IMG/VR virus record: IMGVR_UViG_3300042868_008155
Location: 1-21,204 of that record
Length of the DNA: 21,204 nt
Direction: 5' to 3' (one strand)
Source: a virus
Position numbers and translations under genes: made by a program. The notes below the pieces were generated by a model, which made no database searches, was not told the origin of the DNA, and was given only the letters and a program-made list of their open reading frames with translations. Position 1 is the first letter of the stretch; each line of letters opens with the position of its first letter. Below, piece by piece: positions 11,241 through 20,141 of the stretch.

Positions 11241-13429
11241 TGTCGCAGGAGCCGGACGATCTCAAATACAAGACGCCAGAGGGCAAGTATCGCCGCTGGC
11301 TGGTCGAGATTGATCAGGCCGAGAAGTGGTGCCGCGATTGGCATGAGACTGCCAAGAAGTGCTTGAAGCGCTACCGCGACGACCGGAATGAGCTTCAGAA
11401 AACACAGCGCCGCATCAATATATTTTGGTCAAACGTCGAAACCCTGAAGCCTGCGCTATATGCGCGGCGCGCGAAGCCCGTGGTTGAGCGGCGTTTTCGC
11501 GATGCTGACCCAATTGGCAAGGCGGCGGCGGAAACGCTGGAACGTGCCACGACCTTTGCCACGGACAGCGACCAGTTTGACGAGGTAATCCGCCAAGCGC
11601 GCGATGATCGGCTTATCGTCGGGCGCGGCACGGCCTGGCTGCGCTATGTGCCGCATTTCCAGCAGATGAACCCGCCGACGCCCGCCGATGGCGTCAGCGT
11701 GACGGATGACGCCGCCGAATATGAGGCGGAAACGCAAGCCCAGGCGCCAGTTGAGGCGCTGGTGTTTGAAGAAGTCGCGCATGACTATGTGGCGTGGGAA
11801 GACTTCCTTATGTCGCCGGCCAAGACTTGGCGCGAGGTGTCATGGGTTGCCCGCAAGGTGCAGATGACGCGCGCCGAATTGGTGGAGCGTTTCGGCAAAG
11901 AGATTGGCAGCGCGGTTCCGCTGAATGAGCGGGCCGACAAAAACGGCAATGATTCTGCGGAGGCGCGTTTTCGTGATGGGCTTTCCGCCCGCGCTGACGT
12001 GTTTGAGATTTGGAGCAAGGCAGAGCGCAAAGTGTGTTGGCTTGCGCGCGGCTATGAGGGCTTGCTTGACGAGCGCGACGATCCGCTGCGCTTGCGTGAT
12101 TTCTTTCCGTGCCCGCGCCCGATGTTTGCGACCGTTACCACAGAGAGCCTAATTCCGATCCCTGACTACATGATGTATAAGGATCAGGCTGACGACTTGG
12201 ACAGCGTGACGCTGCGCCTTTCCATGCTGACGGAAGCTTGCCGCGTTGCCGGTGTTTATGACGCATCGCAGGACGCCAGTGTTGGGCGTCTGTTCTCCGA
12301 GGCCAGCGATAATCAGTTGATCCCGGTGAATACCTGGGCCGCGTTCTCTGAAAAGGGCGGGCTTCGCGGAGTGTTGGATTTCGTGCCGCTGGATGGCATT
12401 ATCGCCACCATCCGCGAATTGACGTCGCGCGAGCAAGTCTTGAAAGCGCAGATTTATGAGATCACGGGCATTTCTGACATTGTTCGGGGCTATTCCGCGC
12501 CGTCAGAAACCGCCACGGCGCAGCAAATCAAGGGGCAATTCGCGGCGCTGCGGTTGCAGGAACAGCAGTCCGAGGTGGCGCGGTTTGCGCGTGACGTGAT
12601 TGCGATGACGGCGGAAATCATCTCCGAGCATTTCCAGCCGCAAACGATTGCGCTGATGTCTGGCCTGGCAGAACAGGCGCCAGAGTTTCAGCAGAATTTC
12701 ATGGCGGCGGTGCAACTTTTGCGTAATGATCGGATGCGGAGTTTCCGCATTGACATCGAGACGGACAGCACGATTGCGGTTGATGAAACCGCCGATAAGC
12801 AGGCCGCGACTGAGTTCCTTACAGCAATGGGCAATTACATGGCGTCCAGCTTGCCAATGGCGCAGCAAGCGCCGGAATTGTTGCCGGTGATTGGGCAAGG
12901 CGCGGTATTCCTGGCGCGGCGCTTCCGGGCTGGGCGGCAATTGGAAGGGTCAATCGAAGCGTCATTCCAGGCGCTGGAGCAACGCGCGCAACAGATGGCG
13001 CAGCAGCCGCAACAGCAGCAGCCTGACCCGGCCATGCTGAAGGCGCAGGCTGATCAGCAGCGCTTGGCCATGGAAGGCGAAATTAAGGGCCGTGAGCTGA
13101 TGCTGCGAGAGCAGGAATTGACGTTTAACGCGGATTTGAAAGCGCGCGAGATGGGCTTGCGCGAGGCCGAGATGATGCAGTCCCGCAAGGACGCGCTATT
13201 GCCTGACCGTGAAGCGCTGGTGCAAGGCAACGAAGGCGCTTTGACGCAATTGGCGGCATCCCTTGCCGCATTGGGCCAAAGCCTAGAGATGATGCAGCAA
13301 CAGCAAACAGACACGGCGCAAATCCAGATGCAGGCGCTGGCGCAGTTGGCGGCTTCCATGACGGCACCTAAGCGCGTGGTGCGAGGCCCTGATGGCCGCG
13401 CCATGGGCGTCGAAACCGTCTTGAACTGA
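11240..13429 (+). CDS. Portal protein (P22-like)
   Basis: The 729-aa dodecameric ring forms the DNA entry channel at one head vertex and binds the terminase and the tail adaptor. The N-terminal portion (A-K-K-C-L-K-R-Y-R-D-D-R ... I-F-W-S-N-V-E-T-L-K-P-A-L-Y-A-R) and G-R-G-T-A-W-L-R-Y match large podovirus/P22-type portals. The middle holds Y-K-D-Q-A-D-D-L-D-S-V and I-T-G-I-S-D-I-V-R-G. The C-terminal ~170 residues are Gln-rich and helical (A-Q-Q-M-A-Q-Q-P-Q-Q-Q-Q), like the barrel extension of P22 portal. Size fits this group and exceeds HK97-type portals (~400 aa). Confidence 0.88.
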   Translation: MSQEPDDLKYKTPEGKYRRWLVEIDQAEKWCRDWHETAKKCLKRYRDDRNELQKTQRRINIFWSNVETLKPALYARRAKPVVERRFRDADPIGKAAAETLERATTFATDSDQFDEVIRQARDDRLIVGRGTAWLRYVPHFQQMNPPTPADGVSVTDDAAEYEAETQAQAPVEALVFEEVAHDYVAWEDFLMSPAKTWREVSWVARKVQMTRAELVERFGKEIGSAVPLNERADKNGNDSAEARFRDGLSARADVFEIWSKAERKVCWLARGYEGLLDERDDPLRLRDFFPCPRPMFATVTTESLIPIPDYMMYKDQADDLDSVTLRLSMLTEACRVAGVYDASQDASVGRLFSEASDNQLIPVNTWAAFSEKGGLRGVLDFVPLDGIIATIRELTSREQVLKAQIYEITGISDIVRGYSAPSETATAQQIKGQFAALRLQEQQSEVARFARDVIAMTAEIISEHFQPQTIALMSGLAEQAPEFQQNFMAAVQLLRNDRMRSFRIDIETDSTIAVDETADKQAATEFLTAMGNYMASSLPMAQQAPELLPVIGQGAVFLARRFRAGRQLEGSIEASFQALEQRAQQMAQQPQQQQPDPAMLKAQADQQRLAMEGEIKGRELMLREQELTFNADLKAREMGLREAEMMQSRKDALLPDREALVQGNEGALTQLAASLAALGQSLEMMQQQQTDTAQIQMQALAQLAASMTAPKRVVRGPDGRAMGVETVLN

Positions 13430-13446
13430 TCGGCGGGGCATAGATT

Positions 13447-13848
13447 ATGGCGGTTCAGCTTTCTGTCGCAGTGCGTAACGCGCGGCTTGATGCAATTGAA
13501 ACGACTATCGGCGCATCTGCGGTGTTGAAGATTTTCACGGGCAGCCCGCCAGTCAATTGCGCGGCAGCGGATAGCGGCACCGTGCTTGCCACGATCAATC
13601 TGCCTTCCGATTGGATGGCGACGGCAAGCGGTGGCAGCAAGTCCAAAAGCGGCACATGGGAAGACTTGAGCGCCGATAACACCGGCACGGCAGGGCATTT
13701 CCGGGTTTATGATAGCGGTGTGACGATTTGCCATATTCAAGGCACGGTCGGCACCAGTGGAACAGATATGACGGTCAATAGCACTAGCTTTACTGCGGCG
13801 CAGCCCTTCACAGTCAATTCCTTCACCCTGACGGATGGAAACGCATGA
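13447..13848 (+). CDS. Putative virion protein, 133 aa
   Basis: Its start L-S-V-A-V-R-N-A-R-L-D-A-I-E-T-T-I-G is characteristic of a phage protein group encoded near portal or capsid genes. The rest is beta-rich with many Gly, Ser and Thr (L-A-T-I-N-L-P-S-D-W-M-A, then F-T-V-N-S-F-T-L-T), consistent with a particle surface or tail-tube-like protein. Exact role unknown. The stop overlaps the next start (ATGA). Confidence 0.6.
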   Translation: MAVQLSVAVRNARLDAIETTIGASAVLKIFTGSPPVNCAAADSGTVLATINLPSDWMATASGGSKSKSGTWEDLSADNTGTAGHFRVYDSGVTICHIQGTVGTSGTDMTVNSTSFTAAQPFTVNSFTLTDGNA

Positions 13849-14282
13849 GCGATTTCGTAGGTTACACGCCGGGGTCTGGCGAACAGATCGCGGTTGACAA
13901 TATACCGGGCGGCAAAGTCCAGCGCGTCAAGGTAATGCTTGGCCCTGACGGCGTAGATGGAGGCGATGTTTCGAGTTCAACGCCGCTTCCGGTCGCCGCA
14001 TATGGTGAATTGATTGAAGCAATCGAGGCCATGCGGATTGCGATTGCGGCCCTGACCAAAACCATCGGCTTCGCGCTTCCAAATGCGCTTGGCCAGCCGA
14101 TCTTTGAGGCGCGTCAAGGCACTGCGGGTAACTTGCTGATGACCGCAAACCTGGCGGGCAATCAAACCTTAGCCACCTTGACCAATCAAACGCAGATGGG
14201 CGGCTTTGCATCAAATGACCAAATTCCCGCGCTAATGCACCTTCAGGCGGACAACCTCCGCCGCAACATTACGGTGAGCTAA
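13845..14282 (+). CDS. Hypothetical virion-region protein, 145 aa
   Basis: It overlaps the previous gene (ATGA). The N-terminal ~45 residues are strand-like and acidic (V-D-N-I-P-G-G-K-V-Q-R-V-K-V-M-L-G-P-D-G). A helix follows (L-I-E-A-I-E-A-M-R-I-A-I-A-A-L), then a Gln/Asn-rich end. This head-helix-tail plan is seen in small phage proteins that accompany virion fibres, but I cannot name a family. Confidence 0.55.
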   Translation: MSDFVGYTPGSGEQIAVDNIPGGKVQRVKVMLGPDGVDGGDVSSSTPLPVAAYGELIEAIEAMRIAIAALTKTIGFALPNALGQPIFEARQGTAGNLLMTANLAGNQTLATLTNQTQMGGFASNDQIPALMHLQADNLRRNITVS

Positions 14283-14283
14283 A

Positions 14284-15723
14284 ATGGCAACCACAAACGG
14301 CAATAAAAAAATTCTTGATCTAAAGCGGTGGGAATTTTGTGCCATTCTGCCCACCACCACGCAGGCTGGAACCTTCGTTGCTTCATCGCGCCATTTTCGA
14401 CAGCAGCAGCTTTGCGTTCGCAGCAACTCCGAGGCTTTCATCTATAATCCCTCCGAGGATGGATGGGTGCCGATTACCTCACCGGGCTTGGCCGGTACGT
14501 TTGGCGCGGGCGCGGCTGGGGTTTCTGGCGCGTGGTCAACAGGCTCGACGGTGGGCGCAGCTTCACTGACTGCGACGGGTGGCAGCACAACCACGATTAT
14601 TACAAACCAAACCCTTGCGCGGGACTTGCGTGGCTACAAGGTCCTCATTATGGCCGGGCCGAACGCTGGCGCGGTTTTGGATATTGCGTCCAACACCATC
14701 GCCGCAAATGCGGTTATTACCGTCACGCCTGCCCAGGCGGTCGCGTTTTCTGCTTCGACGGTCTATCGCCTGCTGACGCCGCGCTGGTATGTCTTGGGTG
14801 CGGGAACTTTGGCGGCGGCATCCTTTCGCGTTTATGACTACGCGACCAACACATGGACAACGCTTTCGCAGACGGGCCTGCCTGCTTCTTTAGGCACTGA
14901 CGGAAAGCTGATTGCTACACCCTCAATGATTGACGGTGATTTCAAAAGCTTTGCCACCGGCACAGCGACCAGCGCTACCGGCACGACACTGGTGCAGACC
15001 GGCAAGACATGGGCCACATCACAGTGGATCAATTCGCAGGTCCGCATTACTGGCGGCACGGGCGCAGGCCAGATCAGGACCATCACTGCTAACACGGCGG
15101 ACACGCTGACCGTTGCCACTTGGACCACAACGCCAGACGTCACCAGCACTTACGCCATTTCTGGCAATGACAATTTTCTTTACTACATCGGCAACAACGC
15201 CGTTACAATGTATCGCTATGACATCACGGCGAACACATGGTCAACGCTATCCCCGATAGCGGCGAGGGCAAACGCACCTCAAGCTGGGATGTCCGGGCAT
15301 TGGGTGCATTCGGTGCCGGTTTCGGAGAGCGATTGGAACAACGAAAGCGCCATTCTGAACGGACGCTATATCTACTCCTTTCAGGGTGGCGGTTCTGCAA
15401 ACCTGCATCGCTACGACATCGCGGGCAATACCTGGGCGACCATCACCTACGCGCCCAATGCCGAAGTGTTCAGCACGGGCACTAAATACGCGCTGCACAA
15501 CGGAACGCTGTATATTCAGAAAGACCAAATTGGCCGCTGGTATGCGTATGATTTTGCCCGGTCAGAAATGTTTCCGTGGGGCATGATGCTTTACCCTCAA
15601 GGTTCAGCCATTGTGGGCGATACCGCGTTTGATGTGCTTTATAAAGATGGCGCTACGGAAATTTACTACATTTACATGGTTCTGAATACGCTCAACATCA
15701 ATCTCAGACAGCAGGTGATCTAG
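14284..15723 (+). CDS. Kelch-like beta-propeller virion protein, 479 aa
   Basis: Repeated motifs of the form (V/M/L)-x-R/V-Y-D-x-x-x-N-T-W-x-T-(L/I), seen at F-R-V-Y-D-Y-A-T-N-T-W-T-T-L, M-Y-R-Y-D-I-T-A-N-T-W-S-T-L and L-H-R-Y-D-I-A-G-N-T-W-A-T-I, match kelch blades. Between them is a ~60-residue segment with T-G-G-T-G-A-G-Q-I-R-T-I, a motif seen in phage virion proteins. It probably forms a propeller on the particle surface, a glycan- or protein-binding platform. It lies between portal and scaffold genes, unlike a usual tail-fibre position. The ribosome-binding site is weak (GGTGAG). Confidence 0.7.
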   Translation: MATTNGNKKILDLKRWEFCAILPTTTQAGTFVASSRHFRQQQLCVRSNSEAFIYNPSEDGWVPITSPGLAGTFGAGAAGVSGAWSTGSTVGAASLTATGGSTTTIITNQTLARDLRGYKVLIMAGPNAGAVLDIASNTIAANAVITVTPAQAVAFSASTVYRLLTPRWYVLGAGTLAAASFRVYDYATNTWTTLSQTGLPASLGTDGKLIATPSMIDGDFKSFATGTATSATGTTLVQTGKTWATSQWINSQVRITGGTGAGQIRTITANTADTLTVATWTTTPDVTSTYAISGNDNFLYYIGNNAVTMYRYDITANTWSTLSPIAARANAPQAGMSGHWVHSVPVSESDWNNESAILNGRYIYSFQGGGSANLHRYDIAGNTWATITYAPNAEVFSTGTKYALHNGTLYIQKDQIGRWYAYDFARSEMFPWGMMLYPQGSAIVGDTAFDVLYKDGATEIYYIYMVLNTLNINLRQQVI

Positions 15724-15725
15724 CC

Positions 15726-15896
15726 ATGGACAAAGAAGAATTGATCGCAATGCTTGAGGCGAAAATTAATAGCCTTGTCACCCTAAAAGGGTCACTTGAG
15801 AGGCTAAACGAATTGCAGCGGGCGCAGGAGGTGGAGATTGAAATTAACGACACGCAAGCCCTGCTGAACGAGCAGCTTTCGCCGCCTAGCGAGTAA
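15726..15896 (+). CDS. Small coiled-coil protein, 56 aa
   Basis: It starts at ATG 15726, two bases after the kelch gene stop, and ends at TAA 15896. It is almost entirely heptad-like (L-I-A-M-L-E-A-K-I-N-S-L-V, then L-E-R-L-N-E-L), rich in Glu and Leu, with a short Pro-Ser tail. It probably oligomerises. Possible roles are chaperone or trimeriser for the neighbouring virion proteins, inferred only from structure and position. Confidence 0.6.
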   Translation: MDKEELIAMLEAKINSLVTLKGSLERLNELQRAQEVEIEINDTQALLNEQLSPPSE

Positions 15897-15901
15897 ATCC
15901 T

Positions 15902-16543
15902 ATGACGCTGCTGACGCTCCTTCAGTCTGGCGGCGCGTCCGTAGGGATTACGGCTGATCTTAGCGTCACGCTTGGGGCGCTTACCCTATCATCGGACGCG
16001 ACGGTAAGCAGCGCGGGCATTACCGCCGATCTGAATGTCACGCTTGGAAGCCTGGCGCTATCTTCAACGGCGACCATAACGCAACCGCCGATCACGGCTG
16101 ATCTAAACGTCACCCTGGGCGCTTTAACGCTGGTCTCCAGCGCCACGCCCGAGGCAGGCGGCCAAACGCGCGGCGGGTTCTATACCAAAGAGGACCGCAA
16201 GCGTCACAAGCGCCTGTCTGAATTGGCGGTGCAGCGCCGCGATAAGCAACGCGACGAGCAAGACGCATTCAGAAGCGCCCTAGAGGACGCATACGACGCG
16301 GCCCTGGGGCTTGTGGATGAACCAGCGGCAGAAACCCGCGCGGAAGTGCGGGAAGCCATTGCAGAGGCCGCGCAAGCGGCGCCAGAGCCTTACCGGGCGG
16401 AAGTGCAACGCCTGCGCGACTTGGCACGGCAGGCTGAGACGCTGGCGCAGATTGAACGAGTGATAACACGCATCGCGGCCATTCAGGCGAGGGCGGAAGC
16501 CGACGCTGATGATGATGAAACCGTGCTGATGCTGATGGGGTGA
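15902..16543 (+). CDS. Virion-region protein with three 24-aa beta repeats and helical C-terminus, 213 aa
   Basis: Residues ~16-87 are three tandem copies of I-T-A-D-L-(S/N)-V-T-L-G-(A/S)-L-(T/A)-L-x-S-x-A-T, likely beta-strand repeats of the type found in phage virion proteins. From ~95 on the protein changes to charged helices (K-R-H-K-R-L-S-E-L, E-V-R-E-A-I-A-E-A-A-Q), with a long coiled-coil-like region. It may bridge repeats on the surface to an internal helical part. Function unknown. Confidence 0.6.
   Translation: MTLLTLLQSGGASVGITADLSVTLGALTLSSDATVSSAGITADLNVTLGSLALSSTATITQPPITADLNVTLGALTLVSSATPEAGGQTRGGFYTKEDRKRHKRLSELAVQRRDKQRDEQDAFRSALEDAYDAALGLVDEPAAETRAEVREAIAEAAQAAPEPYRAEVQRLRDLARQAETLAQIERVITRIAAIQARAEADADDDETVLMLMG
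15947..16162 (+). repeat. Three tandem 72-bp coding repeats
   Basis: Units begin at 15947, 16019 and 16091, each coding a 24-residue I-T-A-D-L block. The protein repeat is well kept while third codon positions differ, so the duplication is older than that of the pentapeptide array. Confidence 0.8.
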
Positions 16544-16544
16544 C

Positions 16545-16892
16545 ATGAAACGCAAATTCATCTGGCACGGCGGCGAATGGCGCGACGTGACCAATGCCAA
16601 GCGCGCGCCGCGTGTTGGGCCTTACATTATGACGGACGGAATGAAGGCTTGCTTCCACCCGGCAACGGGCGAGATGATGGACAGCAAGAGCGCATTCCGC
16701 CGCGTCACGCGCGACCATGGCTTGACCGAGGTTGGCAATGACGCGCCGGCCATGACTGCGCCCGCGCCAAGCGGTGTCGCGCATGACGTGGCGCAGGCTT
16801 ACCAGATGCTTGAACAAGGCTACACGCCGCCGCCGGTCGAGAGTGCCGGCACCCTTGACGGAGCGAGCGTGGAAACAAGACTTTTTACCTAA
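16545..16892 (+). CDS. Conserved-type phage protein, 115 aa, upstream of scaffold
   Basis: The N-terminal part (W-R-D-V-T-N-A-K-R ... V-G-P-Y-I-M-T-D) and the block M-D-S-K-S-A-F-R-R-V-T-R-D-H-G-L-T-E-V-G-N-D match a small phage protein group: Y-(I/V)-M-x-D, S-(R/K)-S-x-x-R, then E-V-G-N-D. These are usually encoded next to scaffold and capsid genes, but no biochemical role is established to my knowledge. The C-terminal ~45 residues are Pro/Ala-rich. Confidence 0.65.
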   Translation: MKRKFIWHGGEWRDVTNAKRAPRVGPYIMTDGMKACFHPATGEMMDSKSAFRRVTRDHGLTEVGNDAPAMTAPAPSGVAHDVAQAYQMLEQGYTPPPVESAGTLDGASVETRLFT

Positions 16893-16904
16893 AGGAAAAT
16901 GAGC

Positions 16905-17948
16905 ATGACGCTTTCGGAAAGCGGGGCTGCTGATGCAGCGCCTGCCGATGATCTGCGCGCCGATCTTGACGCCGCGTTTGACAGCATTGCGGGCAATGAA
17001 GCGCCCGCCGATACCAAAGAAGCGGAGCCGCCGCGCGATGACGCCGCGCCCGCCGATGAACAGCCCGCCGAAGGCCAGGCGCCCAAGGCGGAAGAAACCA
17101 AGGACGAAGCCCGTCAGACAGAAGGCGACAGCACCGCAAAGGTTGCACCGCCCGAAGGCTGGCCGTCTGACGCAAACTTAGCCTGGGATCGCCTGCCCAA
17201 AGCTGCACAAGACGCGCTTCGCGCGGACTTGGACGCGGGGCGCATCACCATTGGCAAGCCTGCGCAGGGCCCAATCGCACCTGACCCGGTGCAAGAAGTG
17301 GTGAAGACCTATCAATCGGAAATTTCGCGGCGAGGCATGGCGCCCGAACAGGCGGTCAAAGTCCTGTTTGAAGCCCAGCGCGCGCTTGACGAAAACCCGG
17401 TCGAGGCCCTGCGCCAGCTTGCCCGCTCCTATGGTGTGGACCCCGCAATCCTCGCGCCTTCCAATGGCGCACAAGCACCGCAATACTCGGCTGATCCCGT
17501 TCTTGGGCAGATGCAGCAGGAATTGGCAACGCTACGGGGCTATTTGACGCAACAGCAACGCGCGCAGCACGACGCCACAATGGCGGACCAGCACCGCATC
17601 ATTTCCGATTTCGCCCAAACGAAAGCGGCAGATGGCGCGGCGGCTTATCCGCATTTTGAGCAAGTGCGCGTGACCATGGGCAATCTTCTACAGGCTGGCG
17701 AAGCCAAGTCTTTGAAGGATGCCTATGACATGGCGGTTTGGGCACGTCCCGACCTGCGCGAGCGCATCCTGGCAGACCAGCGCAAGGCAGAAGATGCCAA
17801 GCGCGAGGCCGACGCCCGCAAGGCGGCAGAAGATGCGCGCAAACGTGCCGTGAGTGTCAAAAGCAATCCGAGCATGGCCCCCAATGCAACGCCCGCCGGC
17901 AGCCTGCGCGACGAGCTTGAGCGCAATTGGTCTAGCGCTTCTTTTTAG
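16905..17948 (+). CDS. Capsid scaffolding protein, putative
   Basis: It directly precedes the major capsid gene. ATG 16905 is preferred over 16899 because AAAGGA (16891-16896) lies 8 bases before it but only 2 before 16899; that gives 347 aa. Residues ~1-90 are acidic and disordered (Ala/Asp/Glu/Pro). A helical middle follows, then a long Lys/Arg/Glu/Ala coiled coil (Q-R-K-A-E-D-A-K-R-E-A-D-A-R-K-A-A) and a short basic C-terminal end (L-E-R-N-W-S-S-A-S-F). Low complexity with a basic helical C-terminus that binds coat fits P22-like scaffolds. Its job would be to shape the procapsid and then leave. Confidence 0.75.
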   Translation: MTLSESGAADAAPADDLRADLDAAFDSIAGNEAPADTKEAEPPRDDAAPADEQPAEGQAPKAEETKDEARQTEGDSTAKVAPPEGWPSDANLAWDRLPKAAQDALRADLDAGRITIGKPAQGPIAPDPVQEVVKTYQSEISRRGMAPEQAVKVLFEAQRALDENPVEALRQLARSYGVDPAILAPSNGAQAPQYSADPVLGQMQQELATLRGYLTQQQRAQHDATMADQHRIISDFAQTKAADGAAAYPHFEQVRVTMGNLLQAGEAKSLKDAYDMAVWARPDLRERILADQRKAEDAKREADARKAAEDARKRAVSVKSNPSMAPNATPAGSLRDELERNWSSASF

Positions 17949-17958
17949 GAGATAAACA

Positions 17959-18966
17959 ATGGCCATTTCTCCCGGCCTTAATGAGATCGTGACGACTACG
18001 CTCCGCAATCGTTCCGGCAAGCTTGCCGACAACGTAACCCGCAACAACGCCTTGCTCAATCGCTTGCGCGCCAAAGGAAAGACCAAGTCTTTCTCCGGTG
18101 GCCGGTCCATTGTGCAAGAAATCGAATATGCCATGAATGGCACCTACCGCCGCTACAGTGGCTACGAGGTGTTGAACATTCAGCCGTCTGACGTGATGAC
18201 GGCGGCTGAGTTTCCAATCCGCCAGGCGGCGGTGGCGGTTTCGATTTCGGGCCTTGAAATGCTGCAAAACAGCGGCAAGTCTCAGGTGATTGACCTGCTT
18301 GAAAGCCGCATCGGCAATGCCGAGCGCACTTTCATGAACAGCATTTCCGCCGATATTTACTCGGACGGTACTGCTTCCGGTCAGATTACCGGCCTGCAAG
18401 CGCTTATTGCCAACTCGCCGGGTTCCGGCACCATTGGCGGTATTGATCGCGGCACCTGGCAGTTCTGGCGCAATATCAGCTTCTCTTCCGTCTCTGACGG
18501 CGGCGCGCCTGCAACCAGCGCGAACATCCAGAGCTATATGAACCGCGTGGCGCTGCAACTCGTGCGCGGCAATGACGGGCCTGACCTGATCGTAGCGGAC
18601 AACAACTATTTCCGCCTGTATCTGGAAAGCCTGCAAGCCATCCAGCGCGTGACGGATGACCAGCAAGCGGGCGCTGGCTTCACCGGCCTAAAATACTACG
18701 GCGCGGGCCGTAGCATTGACGTGGTTTTGGACGGTGGTTTCCAGGGCTTTAGCACTGATCCCGGCGGGGTTGGTGGTGCGCCTGTTGATCGGATGTATTT
18801 CCTCAATACGAATTACGTCCATTACCGCCCGCACAGCGACCGCAACATGGTCCCGCTTGATCCTGACCGTTTCAGCGTCAATCAGGATGCCATGGTGAAG
18901 CTGATCGGCTGGGCCGGCAACATGACCCTTAGCAATGCGCGCCTTCAGGGCGTGTTGCGCGCTTAA
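17959..18966 (+). CDS. Major capsid protein
   Basis: The 335-aa coat protein is expected to have the HK97-type fold. It starts with a scaffold-free N-arm (S-P-G-L-N-E-I-V-T-T-T-L-R-N-R-S-G). It has the E-I-E-Y-A-M-N-G-T-Y-R-R-Y-S-G-Y-E segment and ends with the group's R-F-S-V-N-Q-D-A-M-V-K-L-I-G-W-A-G-N-M-T-L-S-N pattern. A strong TAGGAG lies before ATG 17959. Scaffold upstream and a decoration-like gene downstream support the call. Absence of a protease gene nearby suggests the coat is not processed. Confidence 0.85.
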   Translation: MAISPGLNEIVTTTLRNRSGKLADNVTRNNALLNRLRAKGKTKSFSGGRSIVQEIEYAMNGTYRRYSGYEVLNIQPSDVMTAAEFPIRQAAVAVSISGLEMLQNSGKSQVIDLLESRIGNAERTFMNSISADIYSDGTASGQITGLQALIANSPGSGTIGGIDRGTWQFWRNISFSSVSDGGAPATSANIQSYMNRVALQLVRGNDGPDLIVADNNYFRLYLESLQAIQRVTDDQQAGAGFTGLKYYGAGRSIDVVLDGGFQGFSTDPGGVGGAPVDRMYFLNTNYVHYRPHSDRNMVPLDPDRFSVNQDAMVKLIGWAGNMTLSNARLQGVLRA

Positions 18967-18981
18967 TCGGAGGACAACAGA

Positions 18982-19482
18982 ATGTCTTTTTCCATCTCCA
19001 ATATGCTGGGCGCTGCGGTACTTGATACCAATGCGGTCACAACGACTTCGCTGGAATATCCGGCGCCGCCTTTTGCCGTTGGCACTCGCGCCGTTGGCAA
19101 TAACGGCACGGAATGGATTTACGTCCAGGCTTCTGCGGCGGTCACGGCGACTTTCGCTTGCGTTATCAGCGTGACCCATACTGTGGCGCACATGACCACA
19201 ACTACGGGCCTTCGCGGGCTTTTGGTTGGTGTGCCGGCGGTTGATATTGCCGCCAGCTCTTACGGTTGGGTGCAGATCAAAGGGCCGGCCAATTTGCAGG
19301 TTCTGGCCTCTGCGGCTGCCAATGTGCGGTTGAACACCACGGCAACCGCTGGCGCGCTTGATGATGATGGCACTGCTGGTTCGAAGGACGTGCTTGGCAT
19401 CGCCCTGACCACGGCTCGCGCGGCTTCGCAAGGCTTGGCTCCAGCCATGCTTAACTATCCCGCCGTTGGCGTGACGCTCTAA
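18982..19482 (+). CDS. Putative capsid decoration protein, 166 aa
   Basis: CGGAGG lies before ATG 18982. The protein is beta-rich and Ala/Thr/Val-heavy (V-Q-A-S-A-A-V-T-A-T-F-A-C-V-I-S-V, then Y-G-W-V-Q-I-K-G-P-A-N-L-Q-V-L). The Y-G-W-V-Q-x-x-G ... V segment is typical of small head proteins encoded after the capsid gene. Exact site on the head unknown. Confidence 0.65.
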   Translation: MSFSISNMLGAAVLDTNAVTTTSLEYPAPPFAVGTRAVGNNGTEWIYVQASAAVTATFACVISVTHTVAHMTTTTGLRGLLVGVPAVDIAASSYGWVQIKGPANLQVLASAAANVRLNTTATAGALDDDGTAGSKDVLGIALTTARAASQGLAPAMLNYPAVGVTL

Positions 19483-19488
19483 CGGGAC

Positions 19489-19511
19489 GGGCCGGGCATA
19501 TCGCCCGGCCC
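19489..19511 (+). terminator. 9-bp perfect hairpin after the capsid genes
   Basis: gggccgggc (19489-19497) pairs with gcccggccc (19503-19511) around a 5-base loop, in the 52-base gap after the decoration-like gene. There is no T tract, so full termination is unlikely; partial stop or 3' end protection of the capsid mRNA, raising its yield over downstream genes, is more plausible. Confidence 0.4.
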
Positions 19512-19534
19512 CTTCCACTTTCAAGGAAATCCCA

Positions 19535-20137
19535 ATGTCTGAAAATTTCGCGTTTATGGGTGGAACGGTCCACTCTGACGGCGCGGTTTCAATGGGCAGC
19601 GATGCCCGCCTTTACGTCGAGTTCTTTGCCCATTCAGAGCATCAGCCGTGGAAATCGGCAGAGCAAGGGCGCCCAATTTACGAGAAGAAGGACTACATCA
19701 AGATCATCCAGCCGGGCGAGCGCGACCAGATGGTGCGCGAAGTCACTGACCTGGATAAGATGCGCTTTCCGAAACAATGGCAGGCGTATGAAAATCAGCA
19801 AGCGCAAATTCCCGATGGAACGCCGCTTGCGGTGATGTTTCCCCAAGACCCGCAGATTTGCGACCAGTTTCGCGCGTTGAAAATCCACGTTGTTGAACAC
19901 CTGGCTGGGCTTGGCGAAGAAGGTATCAAGCGCCTTGGAATGGGCGGGCGTGATCATGTGGAACGCGCCAAGAATTTCCTTGCCGCCGCGTCCAACATGA
20001 AGGGCGCGCATGAAATGCAGCGCCAGATTGAAACGCAGAAAGACGAAATTGCCACGCTCAAGGCGGCCCTTGAGCAATTGAAGGCGGAATTGGCCGCTAA
20101 CCCCAAGCGTCGCCGGGCGGCGCAGGAAGAGGATTGA
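19535..20137 (+). CDS. Conserved-type phage head-region protein with coiled-coil C-terminus, 200 aa
   Basis: AAGGAAA lies 8 bases before ATG 19535. The first ~95 residues hold a small conserved domain (R-L-Y-V-E-F-F ... D-Y-I-K-I-I-Q-P-G-E-R-D ... D-K-M-R-F-P-K-Q-W-Q-A-Y ... D-G-T-P-L) found in proteins encoded just after phage capsids. Residues ~115-190 contain V-V-E-H-L-A-G-L-G-E-E and then a Lys/Glu/Leu coiled coil with a basic end (P-K-R-R-R-A). Function not established to my knowledge. Confidence 0.6.
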   Translation: MSENFAFMGGTVHSDGAVSMGSDARLYVEFFAHSEHQPWKSAEQGRPIYEKKDYIKIIQPGERDQMVREVTDLDKMRFPKQWQAYENQQAQIPDGTPLAVMFPQDPQICDQFRALKIHVVEHLAGLGEEGIKRLGMGGRDHVERAKNFLAAASNMKGAHEMQRQIETQKDEIATLKAALEQLKAELAANPKRRRAAQEED

Positions 20138-20141
20138 TACA

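Noticed and set aside
17688-18666. Minus-strand frames opposite the scaffold and capsid genes
   Set aside because: No recognisable domains; the plus strand is clearly coding.
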